Source: CAUTUX01 sp963532875 (GTDB taxonomy: Bacteria > Bacillota > Clostridia > Christensenellales > CAG-917). Taken from it: a stretch of DNA of 64,000 bases. Below are positions 32,101 to 39,729 of the stretch, in pieces. Position numbers and translations under genes: made by a program. Each line of letters starts with the position of its first letter. The first letter of the stretch is position 1. The notes under the pieces are model-generated. The model saw nothing but the letters and a program-made list of their open reading frames with translations, made no database searches and was not told the origin of the DNA. The DNA lies in contig CAUSLO010000001.1 in the NCBI GenBank assembly GCA_963532875.1, positions 39,848 to 103,847 on the forward strand, read 5' to 3'.

Positions 32101-35100
32101 GATGTAAACTTTGAAGGTGAGAATGAGACATATCATGACTTCATAATTAATCAATTGAAGGTTGAACAATTAGATGGCAACTATGAAGAGTTCATGAAAA
32201 ACTATGAATTGTTTGGTGGCAATGTATATTCATATGATGGATCAACATATTCAAAGACAAAAGAAGCAAATGATTATGATTTATCTCAAGGCGAGCAAAC
32301 AGTCAATAATATTGAATATAAGAATGTAATGGTTCTAAAGAGAAAGAGAATAATCTTTACAGATACAGCACTTAGAGCAAAAGATAAAATATTTGATGGA
32401 TACAATCAACACGGAAGAGTTAATGCTGATGTTGAATATGCTCAAAGCGATACGTTTGCAGTTGGTGAAGACGATAAAGTTGAAATAGGTTTAAGGGCTG
32501 TATTTAGAGAAAGAAACGTAAAACGTGATAACAATAACGAACCTATTAAAACAACTGTTATGGTTGAAGTTCTTGGATTGAGAAACAAAGAAGAGATGCC
32601 AGCAGAAGACTACAAGAGAAACTATATCTTGGAAGTAGATTATTCAAATACAACTAATTTTGAGTTTGAAGAAGACATTAAGGTAAAAGCGTTCAGAACC
32701 GAAGCAATATTAAAGCCAGCACCAGTTGTTGTTAATGATTTCAATTTAGAAGAAAAACAGTACGATGCAAGTCCAGTTGCAAGAACAATTGAGCCAAAGG
32801 ACATTGTTGGATTACTTAATAACGACAACGATAAGGACGGTTATAAGATTACAGTTCAATCATCAACATATGCTACAAAAGATGTAGAGTTAGATAGTGA
32901 TGGAAATCCAACAGCAAAGAGCGGTATAGTTTACAACGCAAAGATTGAAAGAAAGAAATCTGGAAGCAGTAACTATATATTGGCATACATTGATAACGAT
33001 TCTACAGAAACACCATACTTTGAAAAAGACGGTAATAAGTATTATCTATTACCAGTTTCAACACGCTTTATAAGAGAGGCTAACTATAATGAATCTCTAC
33101 ACGCAGATAAGGTAGTAGGAAAATATTTCCACAACGGCGAAGAAGGCTATCTAGTTAAGTCAGGAGTAGCATTAGGTGCAGTTGCAACAACAATAGGCGA
33201 AGTAAATTACGCAGGTGCAATGGGAAAAATCACAAAGGCAAAAATTAGGGTAAACTTTGAAATCAAGACAGACAGTGATATGTATGATTTTTCAAAAGCA
33301 TCATTGTGGAAATACTATGACGGAACAAAGAGTTTTGGTGGTCAGTATGGTATTGACTTCCAATTCAAGAGTGCAACATTGAAAGGTAATGATACATGGA
33401 ACGAAACAGACGTAGATATAGTTGCAGAGTTCAGAAATCGTACAGTTGGAAGAACGGATATTGTTTTGAAGTGCAAGTTTACAAGTAACGCAAATCCTTT
33501 ATCAAATAACTATGACTTTGATGAATTAGGAACAACAATAAACGGTTGGATACTTGCTCCTAGAATGAATATTACAGTTAAGAATATAGATTTGCAGTAT
33601 GGACACAGATTAGAAAGTAAGCATTTAGATAATAAGTATACAATCCTAAAGACGGGCGGTATAGAAGTAGAATTAAAATATATTGACAATATTTTTTACA
33701 TGCCATACGACGATTACAAAGATTTATTTAAACAAGAACCAGATACAAGTTTGAGATATGGACTTGTTGATGGGAAACCAATACAAGAAGATGCTGGTGG
33801 ATATGTTAAGTTAGATGTTGAACTTGACATGTCTATCAATTCAAATTTAAGCAATAACCAAAAAGTTGGAGATTCAAAAGAATTTACAGTATACACTAAA
33901 TCACCAGAGAATAAAGTTGAACCAAGAGTACAGTATGAAGATGGGGCTGCTAATGGAAAAGTAACCATTGTTAAAGCAAAGGTATATGTAAGCCCAGTTG
34001 GAACATATAAATATGAATATGGCTCAGGATGGGACAAATGGGATAAGAAGCAAATTAAACTATTGTTCTCACAAAATGAGAATGACGAAGTAAATGGTTT
34101 AGTTGGCGGAGATAAAGCAGAAAATGAGTTCAGCAATTATGAGAATTTATTGAATGATATTAAGTTCTATAAATACAGCCCAAGTAATCCTAATGGGGAC
34201 GAATTAGACGCTAGACCAAAATATGTTGGAGATCTAGAGGATGGTGAAGTATACAGAATGAAGTTGCCTGATGGGTTCTCAAGTTTATCAAGTTCTAAGT
34301 ATGATGTCGTAATGAAGGATGTTAAATACTGGAAGGGCGGTGGTTTAGAAGTAACAGAAGCACAATTAAAGATTAGCCAAAAAAAGGAATTGGAATTCTA
34401 TTACAATGGTGAAACAGCACTTGAACAAGCAAAGAAAATTCTTAACTTAGAAAGCATACCGGCAGAGCAAGATGGAATAGATGAAGTAACATTCAAGTTT
34501 ACACAAATCAAAAAAGAAGGAAACAGTGAATTAGACATTGCACCAAATGACCCACTTCAAGCAGGCGACTACTTTGTTGAGGTTACTTTGGTTAGAAGGT
34601 TTAAGGATGACCCAAATAATTATGCATACAAGAAAGTAGTCATTAACACGAGAACTGATGGAAAACCAGGTGCACCACGAATCACTATTAAGAAGTCTCA
34701 AATACACTTTAAACATGGTGATTTAAATGATGAATATAAATATGGCGGTGTACAAGATCAAAATGTTAGAAAGCTTGAAATAACTGACAATTATAAAGAC
34801 ACAATAAGTGCTGATGACTTTGAGTACAAATGGGAAAAGAGAGTCGGCTCAGAATATGTTGAAGAATTTGAGTTGGGAGTTGGAGCATATAGAGTTGTCT
34901 ATACATTAAAAGCAGACAAAAAAGAATTTTATCAGAGAAACTTCACGAATATTAGATATCAATATGCGTATGAAATTTCACCAAAGATAGTTACTGTTAA
35001 GATTAAGAACGAACTTACATATGACATTGAAAATAGAGAATATGTACTGCGTGAGGGATTTGTTGGAGAAACCAACCCGATTAGTATCGAAACAGAAACT

Positions 35101-35856
35101 GAAAGTGATGGAGATAAATTAAGTGATATTTATGTTCAATATTATAAGTACTATAAAGAAAGAGATAAGAGAAATTCTGAAACAATAACAAAACCAGGAA
35201 GATATCTATTTGATTTCATGTCAAGAGAAAACAAGGAAATTACAAGAAAGAATATTGAATTTAGATATATGATGAGAAAAGGCGATAGCGACCAGTACTA
35301 CGATATAGATAGAGCAAGTAGATTTGCAGTAGAATTACACACCAACAGCGTTAAGGCAAGTAACGGCTCTTCAGCAAATACAATCGGTGAAACTCAAATA
35401 GTTGCGTCTGAGTTATATTTGAAACAATTGGTTAGAGGTGCAGATTTAGAAGGTACAGCAGCATATGCAACAATAGATAACATCTTTAAACATAATAATA
35501 TGAAATTGACGGCAAATAACATATACAAGGTTAGAGTTAAAGATGGCGAAAGAATAGTTGAACTTAATGGTAATATGAAATATAGGATTAAGGTAGGTAG
35601 AGGTACAGATAAGACAAAACTATATAAATACTCAAATGGTCAATTAGAAGAATTGAAGGCAAAGAAGAATGGCGAGTACCTAGAATTCACAGCGGAGGAT
35701 TTGGATTATTTAGTAGTAGCAAAGTATACCTTAAGTAGAGAACAAAAGATAACAATTGCAGTATCGACATCAGCAGTTATTATAGCACTTGCAATAATAG
35801 GTGGAGTTGTAGCGTTTGTAATCATAGATAAAAAAAGATATGTAGCGAGGAATTAA
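26134..35856 (+). CDS. Giant membrane-anchored surface protein with MBG/YDG-type repeats
   Basis: A 3,240-residue protein. Residues 1-40 form a signal peptide (basic start, hydrophobic core, cleavage likely after VFA at 40). Residues of about 45-950 are a unique beta-rich region with a cysteine pair candidate. From about 1,110 to 3,000 there are about 18 tandem beta domains. Each begins with a strand like YTIVKRNATVRV or KITKAKIRVNF and carries a YDG/MBG hallmark: KQYDGTNEI, KVFDNTAKF, REYNATKNV, KIFDGYNQH, KQYDASPVA, KYYDGTKSF. A C-terminal beta domain is followed by a membrane helix (about 3,205-3,232) and a short basic tail DKKRYVARN, so it is anchored by a helix and not by sortase. AAGGGTGG (26121-26128) sets ATG 26134 as the start; an in-frame GTG at 26125 lies inside that site. 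A stalk or adhesin function is likely from architecture, but no ligand can be named. Confidence 0.88.
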   Translation: MNISSKKNIKLFNRIFFFILLLAMLVSIFFINSNVNKVFAASGEHGGSDIVPPYTFDKLVNTGNDTYEFDMKTHLNEPHGDFSWFSDVPYTHNGNGDNSYTIHRNDGSGEDTVKMVLNYKIPEEIKNLLERYPNAFELSYTATVNLNDSNGRLYYAFIGALKGSDSFSSTNLLGEKTKSFESFVNTHGSNLQSSSRKPSYSGAWDYTSNLTGNFSSTLNETNKYISLLYYNYTWGSKKYHPKNLKGSVSNFKLLLKRKSTMGLLKPHIAGNENGFSGSNLKKKVADYDIFGANYDNISNEYSKIKNDVESRLDSIEIDGQKAKVDMLSLASKIIEKDGRNCYKWASFVFEDWTALNDEMTAKFIDPSQDYKQLKALKIGDETVQLTHDKSSGTIKVDGEEVGQYEYEKIGSKVRLTLYLTKNAVFEVIAINQFDVEYKVECKFNGIHQSQTITGVSDTEFASSDNLGSVSEWLHSSTNGSFDVTQADDDSGFNMFYYAISRSNDGNFGSANSFDLNDLKGKMPIGYGKMPKISYDATTGFINGKTPIFSSGGVTQTGYYRLEIVSLSLGGGISSVKTVYFKLDKDEPTTTIKKLVGDTNEVVQTVDNEKWFNKKMTVEFLLTPNITGNYIEYTFGDDQVKLYFKNNKITGINETKNLSETQITQDGIQYKIEQSGTQTKITAIFGDTPNAQGVYPNVNIKSEFKTYVGENDEHPNPLFAKNTEWGNKVCIRVDRTAPGEVSINDEDEIASSTYGDAKWYTDRWIKKFEFELNAEELGSSLGEDYKDITFYAGIAKGEFPQHNGNNLDDVYTSLQDGDVDNYFSKVMRIKGSQIKDSFSKDFDLDLGDNSYGNRTMYFWIKDQAGNVGALYKRYLKVDPTKYQLRTEFYRAGLAENSEYMPEMQFVNEEGDEVSVAKRGEKIKVTTTLSDKLASYKLSTKFGKTDSTAVTQLLEQPAEHFKSTYFHPSSLINPNSPLSGIDEGSFMYDLGFGDETKKFTDGANGVGNEQNVIRFKYEYKKIVSYQINTFVSEYLGENFKLNTEIDEDVDSELEVLKTLFETSTGIVSFTTKDDIPVVGKVNVGQYKVKVSLENASQQLKDAYIIESFEHDYTIVKRNATVRVKKNLEKTYKQSMNLNDPSNIVYEIQNLVGEDANEFNTTGQLTGLSGTVKLETATAMEDLNVGLYKVIADQEFDHQNYQFEFVEGNLNVKPFEINVRPQDVTKTYRDNDSSVQFEVDDIANITDIISNIEVVDIANRIYKGKDNQQVILRNSGEDVGEYLYRATAINFETNPNYKVKVDISTGKFTITKRNISLTPKADQGTKVRQESDITEDFINSQVPEFDLDDSKFNGELAGSLGVKWDASVTGTNRDYDYELKLTEALNKNFNVTLAGTVKYKVEVIGDKVIVRNKTRLEYVYGDTNDVTYLGNEDKFEFDGVDVTGKNVTLTWDAIDYSNKNVGVYSETVANPQLTIDGVIHEVVCEPINIEVKQRVVDIKPTVVNDTKEYGADDGEYGIGYETLTDKDGGVLTVNSGSLGRMIQGEATTTTKFDDITDNNGYIYSSDRKYIIGVTQEFVLSNSNYRAELKEEKFLYIAKKKLDINDAGFIGKNKVFDNTAKFDIDYETEKIYNLAVVRPNEAYLYARETYYAEVGSDELSSSKGAKDIIFKQISLRGEKAYNYQILKSGQPVSQNDMFRSTGHMIEDVETIKLKKGWFSINKQYDGTNEINNGDVSIAQRLLSNLEKQIINATKFSSERVGTQEILNEVKFLFKNVDASAVTLEIASGESDISVEYEGSQWVVTVKNIPGKIIPREITPNDMDMTVEGSKDFTNITREYNATKNVTIEGILKNQSGIYAGVKLTFKAETESKDVGEYTISVTNIYSNNENFTAKNDVFTEYFLRSKVNITKAKLLPEIIFRERGAEYNGTTYLDVTDDETEFERDKSKVAYVSGKATVKSDKNLPIELKEELSKIKLSVSGSFTLSKDGIKNKDVNFEGENETYHDFIINQLKVEQLDGNYEEFMKNYELFGGNVYSYDGSTYSKTKEANDYDLSQGEQTVNNIEYKNVMVLKRKRIIFTDTALRAKDKIFDGYNQHGRVNADVEYAQSDTFAVGEDDKVEIGLRAVFRERNVKRDNNNEPIKTTVMVEVLGLRNKEEMPAEDYKRNYILEVDYSNTTNFEFEEDIKVKAFRTEAILKPAPVVVNDFNLEEKQYDASPVARTIEPKDIVGLLNNDNDKDGYKITVQSSTYATKDVELDSDGNPTAKSGIVYNAKIERKKSGSSNYILAYIDNDSTETPYFEKDGNKYYLLPVSTRFIREANYNESLHADKVVGKYFHNGEEGYLVKSGVALGAVATTIGEVNYAGAMGKITKAKIRVNFEIKTDSDMYDFSKASLWKYYDGTKSFGGQYGIDFQFKSATLKGNDTWNETDVDIVAEFRNRTVGRTDIVLKCKFTSNANPLSNNYDFDELGTTINGWILAPRMNITVKNIDLQYGHRLESKHLDNKYTILKTGGIEVELKYIDNIFYMPYDDYKDLFKQEPDTSLRYGLVDGKPIQEDAGGYVKLDVELDMSINSNLSNNQKVGDSKEFTVYTKSPENKVEPRVQYEDGAANGKVTIVKAKVYVSPVGTYKYEYGSGWDKWDKKQIKLLFSQNENDEVNGLVGGDKAENEFSNYENLLNDIKFYKYSPSNPNGDELDARPKYVGDLEDGEVYRMKLPDGFSSLSSSKYDVVMKDVKYWKGGGLEVTEAQLKISQKKELEFYYNGETALEQAKKILNLESIPAEQDGIDEVTFKFTQIKKEGNSELDIAPNDPLQAGDYFVEVTLVRRFKDDPNNYAYKKVVINTRTDGKPGAPRITIKKSQIHFKHGDLNDEYKYGGVQDQNVRKLEITDNYKDTISADDFEYKWEKRVGSEYVEEFELGVGAYRVVYTLKADKKEFYQRNFTNIRYQYAYEISPKIVTVKIKNELTYDIENREYVLREGFVGETNPISIETETESDGDKLSDIYVQYYKYYKERDKRNSETITKPGRYLFDFMSRENKEITRKNIEFRYMMRKGDSDQYYDIDRASRFAVELHTNSVKASNGSSANTIGETQIVASELYLKQLVRGADLEGTAAYATIDNIFKHNNMKLTANNIYKVRVKDGERIVELNGNMKYRIKVGRGTDKTKLYKYSNGQLEELKAKKNGEYLEFTAEDLDYLVVAKYTLSREQKITIAVSTSAVIIALAIIGGVVAFVIIDKKRYVARN

Positions 35857-35858
35857 TT

Positions 35859-36308
35859 ATGAAGATAGCGATAGGTTGCGATCACGCAGGTATTGATATT
35901 AAAGATGAAGTCATCAGAGTATTAAATGACCTTAAAGTTGAAATTGTTGATTGTGGCACAGATTCACATGACAGTGTTGACTATCCAATTTTTGCAGAGA
36001 AAGTAGCAAATTTAGTTGCTTCAAAAAAAGTGGATGCTGGGGTGTTAATGTGTGGAACTGGTATAGGCATTTCAATAGCAGCAAATAAGGTTAAAGGTAT
36101 TAGATGTGCTGTTGTTACAGATACATATACTGCTAAAATGACAAAAGAACACAACAATGCTAATATCATTGCAATGGGTTCTAGAGTGCTTAAAAAAGAG
36201 GCTGTGGAAGATATTATAAAGGCATGGTTCAACGCAGAGTTTTTAGGGGACAAACACCTAAAGAGAATTAACCTTATAGCAGATATAGAAAACAAGAACT
36301 TTAAGTAA
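35859..36308 (+). CDS. rpiB: Ribose-5-phosphate isomerase B (RpiB/LacAB family)
   Basis: A 149-residue sugar-phosphate isomerase interconverting ribose 5-phosphate and ribulose 5-phosphate in the pentose phosphate pathway. Family signatures are the N-terminal CDHAG (7-11), the catalytic cysteine in MCGTGIG (C65), and KEHNNAN (96-102, H98). LacA/LacB galactose-6-phosphate isomerases and allose-phosphate isomerases share the fold; the cysteine and the absence of partner lac genes favour RpiB. The ATG lies just 2 nt after the stop of the giant surface gene, with GCGAGG near the end of that gene as ribosome binding site, so the two are probably translationally coupled. The V-ATPase genes start 11 nt downstream. 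Confidence 0.92.
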   Translation: MKIAIGCDHAGIDIKDEVIRVLNDLKVEIVDCGTDSHDSVDYPIFAEKVANLVASKKVDAGVLMCGTGIGISIAANKVKGIRCAVVTDTYTAKMTKEHNNANIIAMGSRVLKKEAVEDIIKAWFNAEFLGDKHLKRINLIADIENKNFK

Positions 36309-36319
36309 TCGGAGCAGAG

Positions 36320-36640
36320 ATGATTGAGGAAATAGTAAGCAAAATTAAGAGTGCCGAAGATGAAGCGGATTCAGTTATTAAAGATTCATATTTAAGGGGA
36401 CGTGATATCGTTTTAAGTGCAGAGAAAGAGGCGGAGAGAAAAGTTAAAGAAGCATTTAAAGAGGTAAAGGCTCAATCTGAGGAGAACGAGAATAAACTCT
36501 TCGAAGAACTAGAAAACAACAATATTTCCTTTATAGAGCAAGAAAAGAAAGAATCAGAAGATAGATATAAAAAGAAACTTTCAAGTGTTGAAAAGTTTTC
36601 AGATATCATAGTGGAGAAGTATAAGAATAGCAGTATATGA
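36320..36640 (+). CDS. ntpF: V-type ATPase peripheral-stalk subunit (G/H-like)
   Basis: A 106-residue, highly charged protein that is almost entirely predicted coiled coil (runs such as AEKEAERKVKEAFKEVKAQ). Its length, composition and position at the head of the V-ATPase cluster match the NtpF/AhaH subunit, which pairs with subunit E to form the peripheral stalk. The fold is too simple for sequence alone to be decisive; context carries the call. GGAG precedes the start. Its stop overlaps the subunit I start as ATGA. Confidence 0.8.
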   Translation: MIEEIVSKIKSAEDEADSVIKDSYLRGRDIVLSAEKEAERKVKEAFKEVKAQSEENENKLFEELENNNISFIEQEKKESEDRYKKKLSSVEKFSDIIVEKYKNSSI

Positions 36641-38670
36641 TACTTGAAATGAAGAAACTTACTCTAATAGGTCATAAATCTATTAGACATAAACTATTTA
36701 ATAAATTGAATAGTACCCAGAATGTAGAAGTTGTTTCGACAAAAGAATTTTCTAATACTTCCAGATTAGATAACCAAGAACAGTCAATTTTGATTCAGCA
36801 AAAAATGCAAAAGATTGATTCAGTACTTGAAGAGATTAATCAGACAAAAAATGATGCAAAAGTTTCAATTGACAAATTCGTTGATGTAGATAAGAACAAG
36901 TATAAAAAAATAAGTCAGGAACAAATAACTTCACTCGAAGAGTTTGAGAGTATTGGAGTAAAAGAAATAGAGTTGTTAAGTGTTGCTGATGAAGTTATCG
37001 AATTAGTAAAAAAGAAAGACGAACTTAAAAAATCTAATACTCAATTTGAAGAATTAATTTCCAGGATATCTAAGTATCGTAATGTAGATATTGAGTTTAA
37101 TAAAATCAAAGACACAGAAAGATGTGCAGTTATTTTGGGGTCAGTTAATCTGTCAAAAATGACAAGACTTAAAGAGATAGCAAGCGAAGAGAACTATTGT
37201 ATTGAGTATATACAACAGAAAAATGAGATTATCTTTATTGCAGTTTCGTTTAGAGAAGAAAAGGATAAGTTATTAAGTAAACTTAATGAATTAGAATATA
37301 TTCCTTGTAGTGAGAACTTTGATAAAAAACCAAATGAAATTTTATATGAGTCAGAGAAGAATATAAGAAATAACAGAGCAGAAATTGAAAAAATAACATA
37401 CGATATATTAGCAAAACGTAAGTATGTTAGAGACCTTAAAATACTATACGATTTTTACTTCACAGAAGTTGAACGTAACAAGGCTTTAGATGAATTCGCT
37501 ACAACAAAAAAGAGTTTCATCTTGGTTGGATATTATCCAAAAGAAAAAGAGAACGAAGTGGAGAAGATGTTGACTGAGTTGCCAACTGAACTAATCTATT
37601 TCTTAGATGAAGTAACAGAAGAAGATGATGTACCAACATTGGTTAAATCAAAGGGAATAATAGAGCCATATGAATACGTTACAAATTTATACTCAGCACC
37701 TAAGTATGGCAAAGATTTAGATCCAAATCCAATAATGGCAATTTTCTATTTCATATTCTTTGGAATGATGGTAGCCGACGCAGCCTATGGTTTGATTTTA
37801 ACAGTTACAACTTTAGCGTTGTATTTCATAAAGAAACCAAGAAAAGGCAAGGGGCAGATGCTGTTACTAATTGCTATGGGCGGTATATCTACCATGATAT
37901 GGGGAATAATATTTGGCGGATATTTCGGAATTGATTTGGGTAAGTTCACTCATGGAAAGAGATACGCAGCCTTTAACCCAATAGAGGGAAATGGTCCTTT
38001 ATTAACTTTAGGTATTTCAATGGGACTTGGGTTCTTGCATATAATAGTTGGAATGTTCTTGAAGGCAATCAAACTTGGAAGAGAAAAAAGATATTTTGAA
38101 ATTTTTTCTAAAGTAGTTGTATGGTATATGATATTTATTGGTATCGGAGTCTTAGCACTGGGTATGCTTGGACCATCACTAAAGATAAAGAATAGTAAAT
38201 ATATTAGTTATGCAGGGTACGCAATTCTAGGGGTAAGTGTTTTAAGTATATTCCTTTCAGGTATGTACGGAAAGAAAGGAGCAAAAAAGATACTAGGTAT
38301 ATTTGGTGGCTTTGGTGAGTTATATGGCGGTATTGGATTCTTATCAGATATACTTTCATATGCTAGATTATTTGGTTTAGGACTTGCAGGTGGTGTAATA
38401 GCGATGGTTGTAAATCAAATTTGCAACGTTGTTATTGATATATTTGTAGGAATTAATCCAGCATTGATAGCATTAGGATATATAATAGCAACACCAGTAT
38501 TTATTATTGGTCATGGGTTTAATATAGGGTTATCTACTTTAGGAGCATTTGTTCACAATAGTAGGTTACAATATATAGAGTTTTTTGGTAAGTTTTACGA
38601 AGGTGGCGGACATTTGTTCAAGCCTTTTGGAACACAGAAAAAATATACGTATTTAGATTTACGGAGGTAA
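36637..38670 (+). CDS. ntpI: V-type ATPase subunit I
   Basis: A 677-residue protein, equivalent to subunit a of eukaryotic V-ATPases. The N-terminal half (about 1-355) is cytoplasmic, charged and partly coiled coil, and docks the peripheral stalks. The C-terminal half (from about 365, NPIMAIFYFIFFGMMVADAA) has seven to eight membrane helices and forms the ion half-channels beside the K ring. The conserved segment LSYARLFGLGLAGGVIA carries the essential arginine. The ATG overlaps the previous stop as ATGA, indicating coupled translation; an internal ATG four codons later is a possible alternative start. Confidence 0.92.
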   Translation: MILEMKKLTLIGHKSIRHKLFNKLNSTQNVEVVSTKEFSNTSRLDNQEQSILIQQKMQKIDSVLEEINQTKNDAKVSIDKFVDVDKNKYKKISQEQITSLEEFESIGVKEIELLSVADEVIELVKKKDELKKSNTQFEELISRISKYRNVDIEFNKIKDTERCAVILGSVNLSKMTRLKEIASEENYCIEYIQQKNEIIFIAVSFREEKDKLLSKLNELEYIPCSENFDKKPNEILYESEKNIRNNRAEIEKITYDILAKRKYVRDLKILYDFYFTEVERNKALDEFATTKKSFILVGYYPKEKENEVEKMLTELPTELIYFLDEVTEEDDVPTLVKSKGIIEPYEYVTNLYSAPKYGKDLDPNPIMAIFYFIFFGMMVADAAYGLILTVTTLALYFIKKPRKGKGQMLLLIAMGGISTMIWGIIFGGYFGIDLGKFTHGKRYAAFNPIEGNGPLLTLGISMGLGFLHIIVGMFLKAIKLGREKRYFEIFSKVVVWYMIFIGIGVLALGMLGPSLKIKNSKYISYAGYAILGVSVLSIFLSGMYGKKGAKKILGIFGGFGELYGGIGFLSDILSYARLFGLGLAGGVIAMVVNQICNVVIDIFVGINPALIALGYIIATPVFIIGHGFNIGLSTLGAFVHNSRLQYIEFFGKFYEGGGHLFKPFGTQKKYTYLDLRR

Positions 38671-38675
38671 ATGAA

Positions 38676-39146
38676 ATGACAGTAGGAGCAGCATTAGCAA
38701 TTTTAGGTGCCGCATTGGCAGCAACATTTTGCGGAATTGGTTCAGCAATTGGAACAGGTATGGCAGGTAAGGCAGCGGCTGGGGTTACAGCAGAATCCCC
38801 AGATAAGTATTCAAAAGCCTTGCTATTACAAATCTTGCCTGGTTCACAAGGTATTTATGGACTTTTAACGGCGTTCTTGGTTTTTGGTAAAATTAACTTA
38901 TTTACAACTACATTACCATTGACACTAGAAAAAGGTTTGATACTTTTCTTTGCATGTTTGCCAATGGCATTGGTTGGATTAATCAGTGCAATATATCAAG
39001 CAAAGGTCGCTATATCAGGTATTATGATGATTGTAAAGAGACCAGAAGAAAGTGGTAAAGCAATTACTTTCTGTATCATGGTTGAAACATACGCAATCTT
39101 GGCTTTGCTTATTTCTCTATTAGGAATTCTAATTCCAAAGATGTAG
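38676..39146 (+). CDS. ntpK: V-type ATPase proteolipid subunit K (Na+-type ring)
   Basis: A 156-residue, four-helix proteolipid formed by two fused hairpins, the ring subunit of V-ATPases. The residues known to bind Na+ in Enterococcus hirae NtpK (L61, T64, Q65, Q110, E139) have counterparts here: L54, S57 and Q58 in LPGSQGIYG, Q108 in AIYQAKVAISG, and E137 in MVETYAIL. The only change is Thr to Ser, which keeps the hydroxyl. Na+ transport is therefore probable, by comparison with a known structure. As in other two-hairpin proteolipids, only the second hairpin carries the carboxylate. A clear site, GGAGG, precedes the start and suggests the high translation needed for a ring subunit. Confidence 0.93.
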   Translation: MTVGAALAILGAALAATFCGIGSAIGTGMAGKAAAGVTAESPDKYSKALLLQILPGSQGIYGLLTAFLVFGKINLFTTTLPLTLEKGLILFFACLPMALVGLISAIYQAKVAISGIMMIVKRPEESGKAITFCIMVETYAILALLISLLGILIPKM

Positions 39147-39150
39147 TGAT

Positions 39151-39729
39151 ATGGCTTTAGAAAACATTATCAACAAAATCAAAGAAGATTCTATACGAAA
39201 GGCGGAATCATTTGTTGCGTCTCAACAAGAGAAAGCAGATGAGATATTAGCAGAGGCTGAAGCTAAAATAGAGGCTATAAAGCAAAACGAAGATGCCAAA
39301 AGAAGCAAAAGGTTAGACTCAATAAAAGATGCAGAGACAGTTCTAAATAAACTTGAGATTCGTAAAATCAAGTTAGAAGAGAAACGTAAAATTCTAGACG
39401 AGATATATAACAAAGCATTAGAAAAAATATTGAAGTTATCAAAGGCAGAATATAAGAAAATTGTTATGAAGCAACTTAATGCTATTCAAGACGGAGACAT
39501 TGTTTACCTATCTGAGAAAGAACAGGGGGTAGTACTCAAGAAAGATATAGACGAAATTGCAAAGAATAAGGGTGTAAAAGTTACGTTATCAAAAGATCTA
39601 AATTCTAATATCGCTGGAATAGTAATAGAACGAACAGATATGTCTTTAGATTTTAATATAGTTTTAGAATTGAAGAATTTTGTTAATGAGATGGAAGGAG
39701 AGATAATTAAGGAAATATATAATGAGTGA
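39151..39729 (+). CDS. ntpE: V-type ATPase subunit E
   Basis: A 192-residue peripheral-stalk subunit. The N-terminal half (about 10-90) is a long charged helix (KADEILAEAEAKIEAIKQ), and the C-terminal half is the globular alpha/beta domain that contacts the top of the catalytic head. It sits 4 nt after subunit K, and its end overlaps the subunit C start (ATGAGTGA), as expected in a tightly packed ATPase operon. Confidence 0.9.
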   Translation: MALENIINKIKEDSIRKAESFVASQQEKADEILAEAEAKIEAIKQNEDAKRSKRLDSIKDAETVLNKLEIRKIKLEEKRKILDEIYNKALEKILKLSKAEYKKIVMKQLNAIQDGDIVYLSEKEQGVVLKKDIDEIAKNKGVKVTLSKDLNSNIAGIVIERTDMSLDFNIVLELKNFVNEMEGEIIKEIYNE

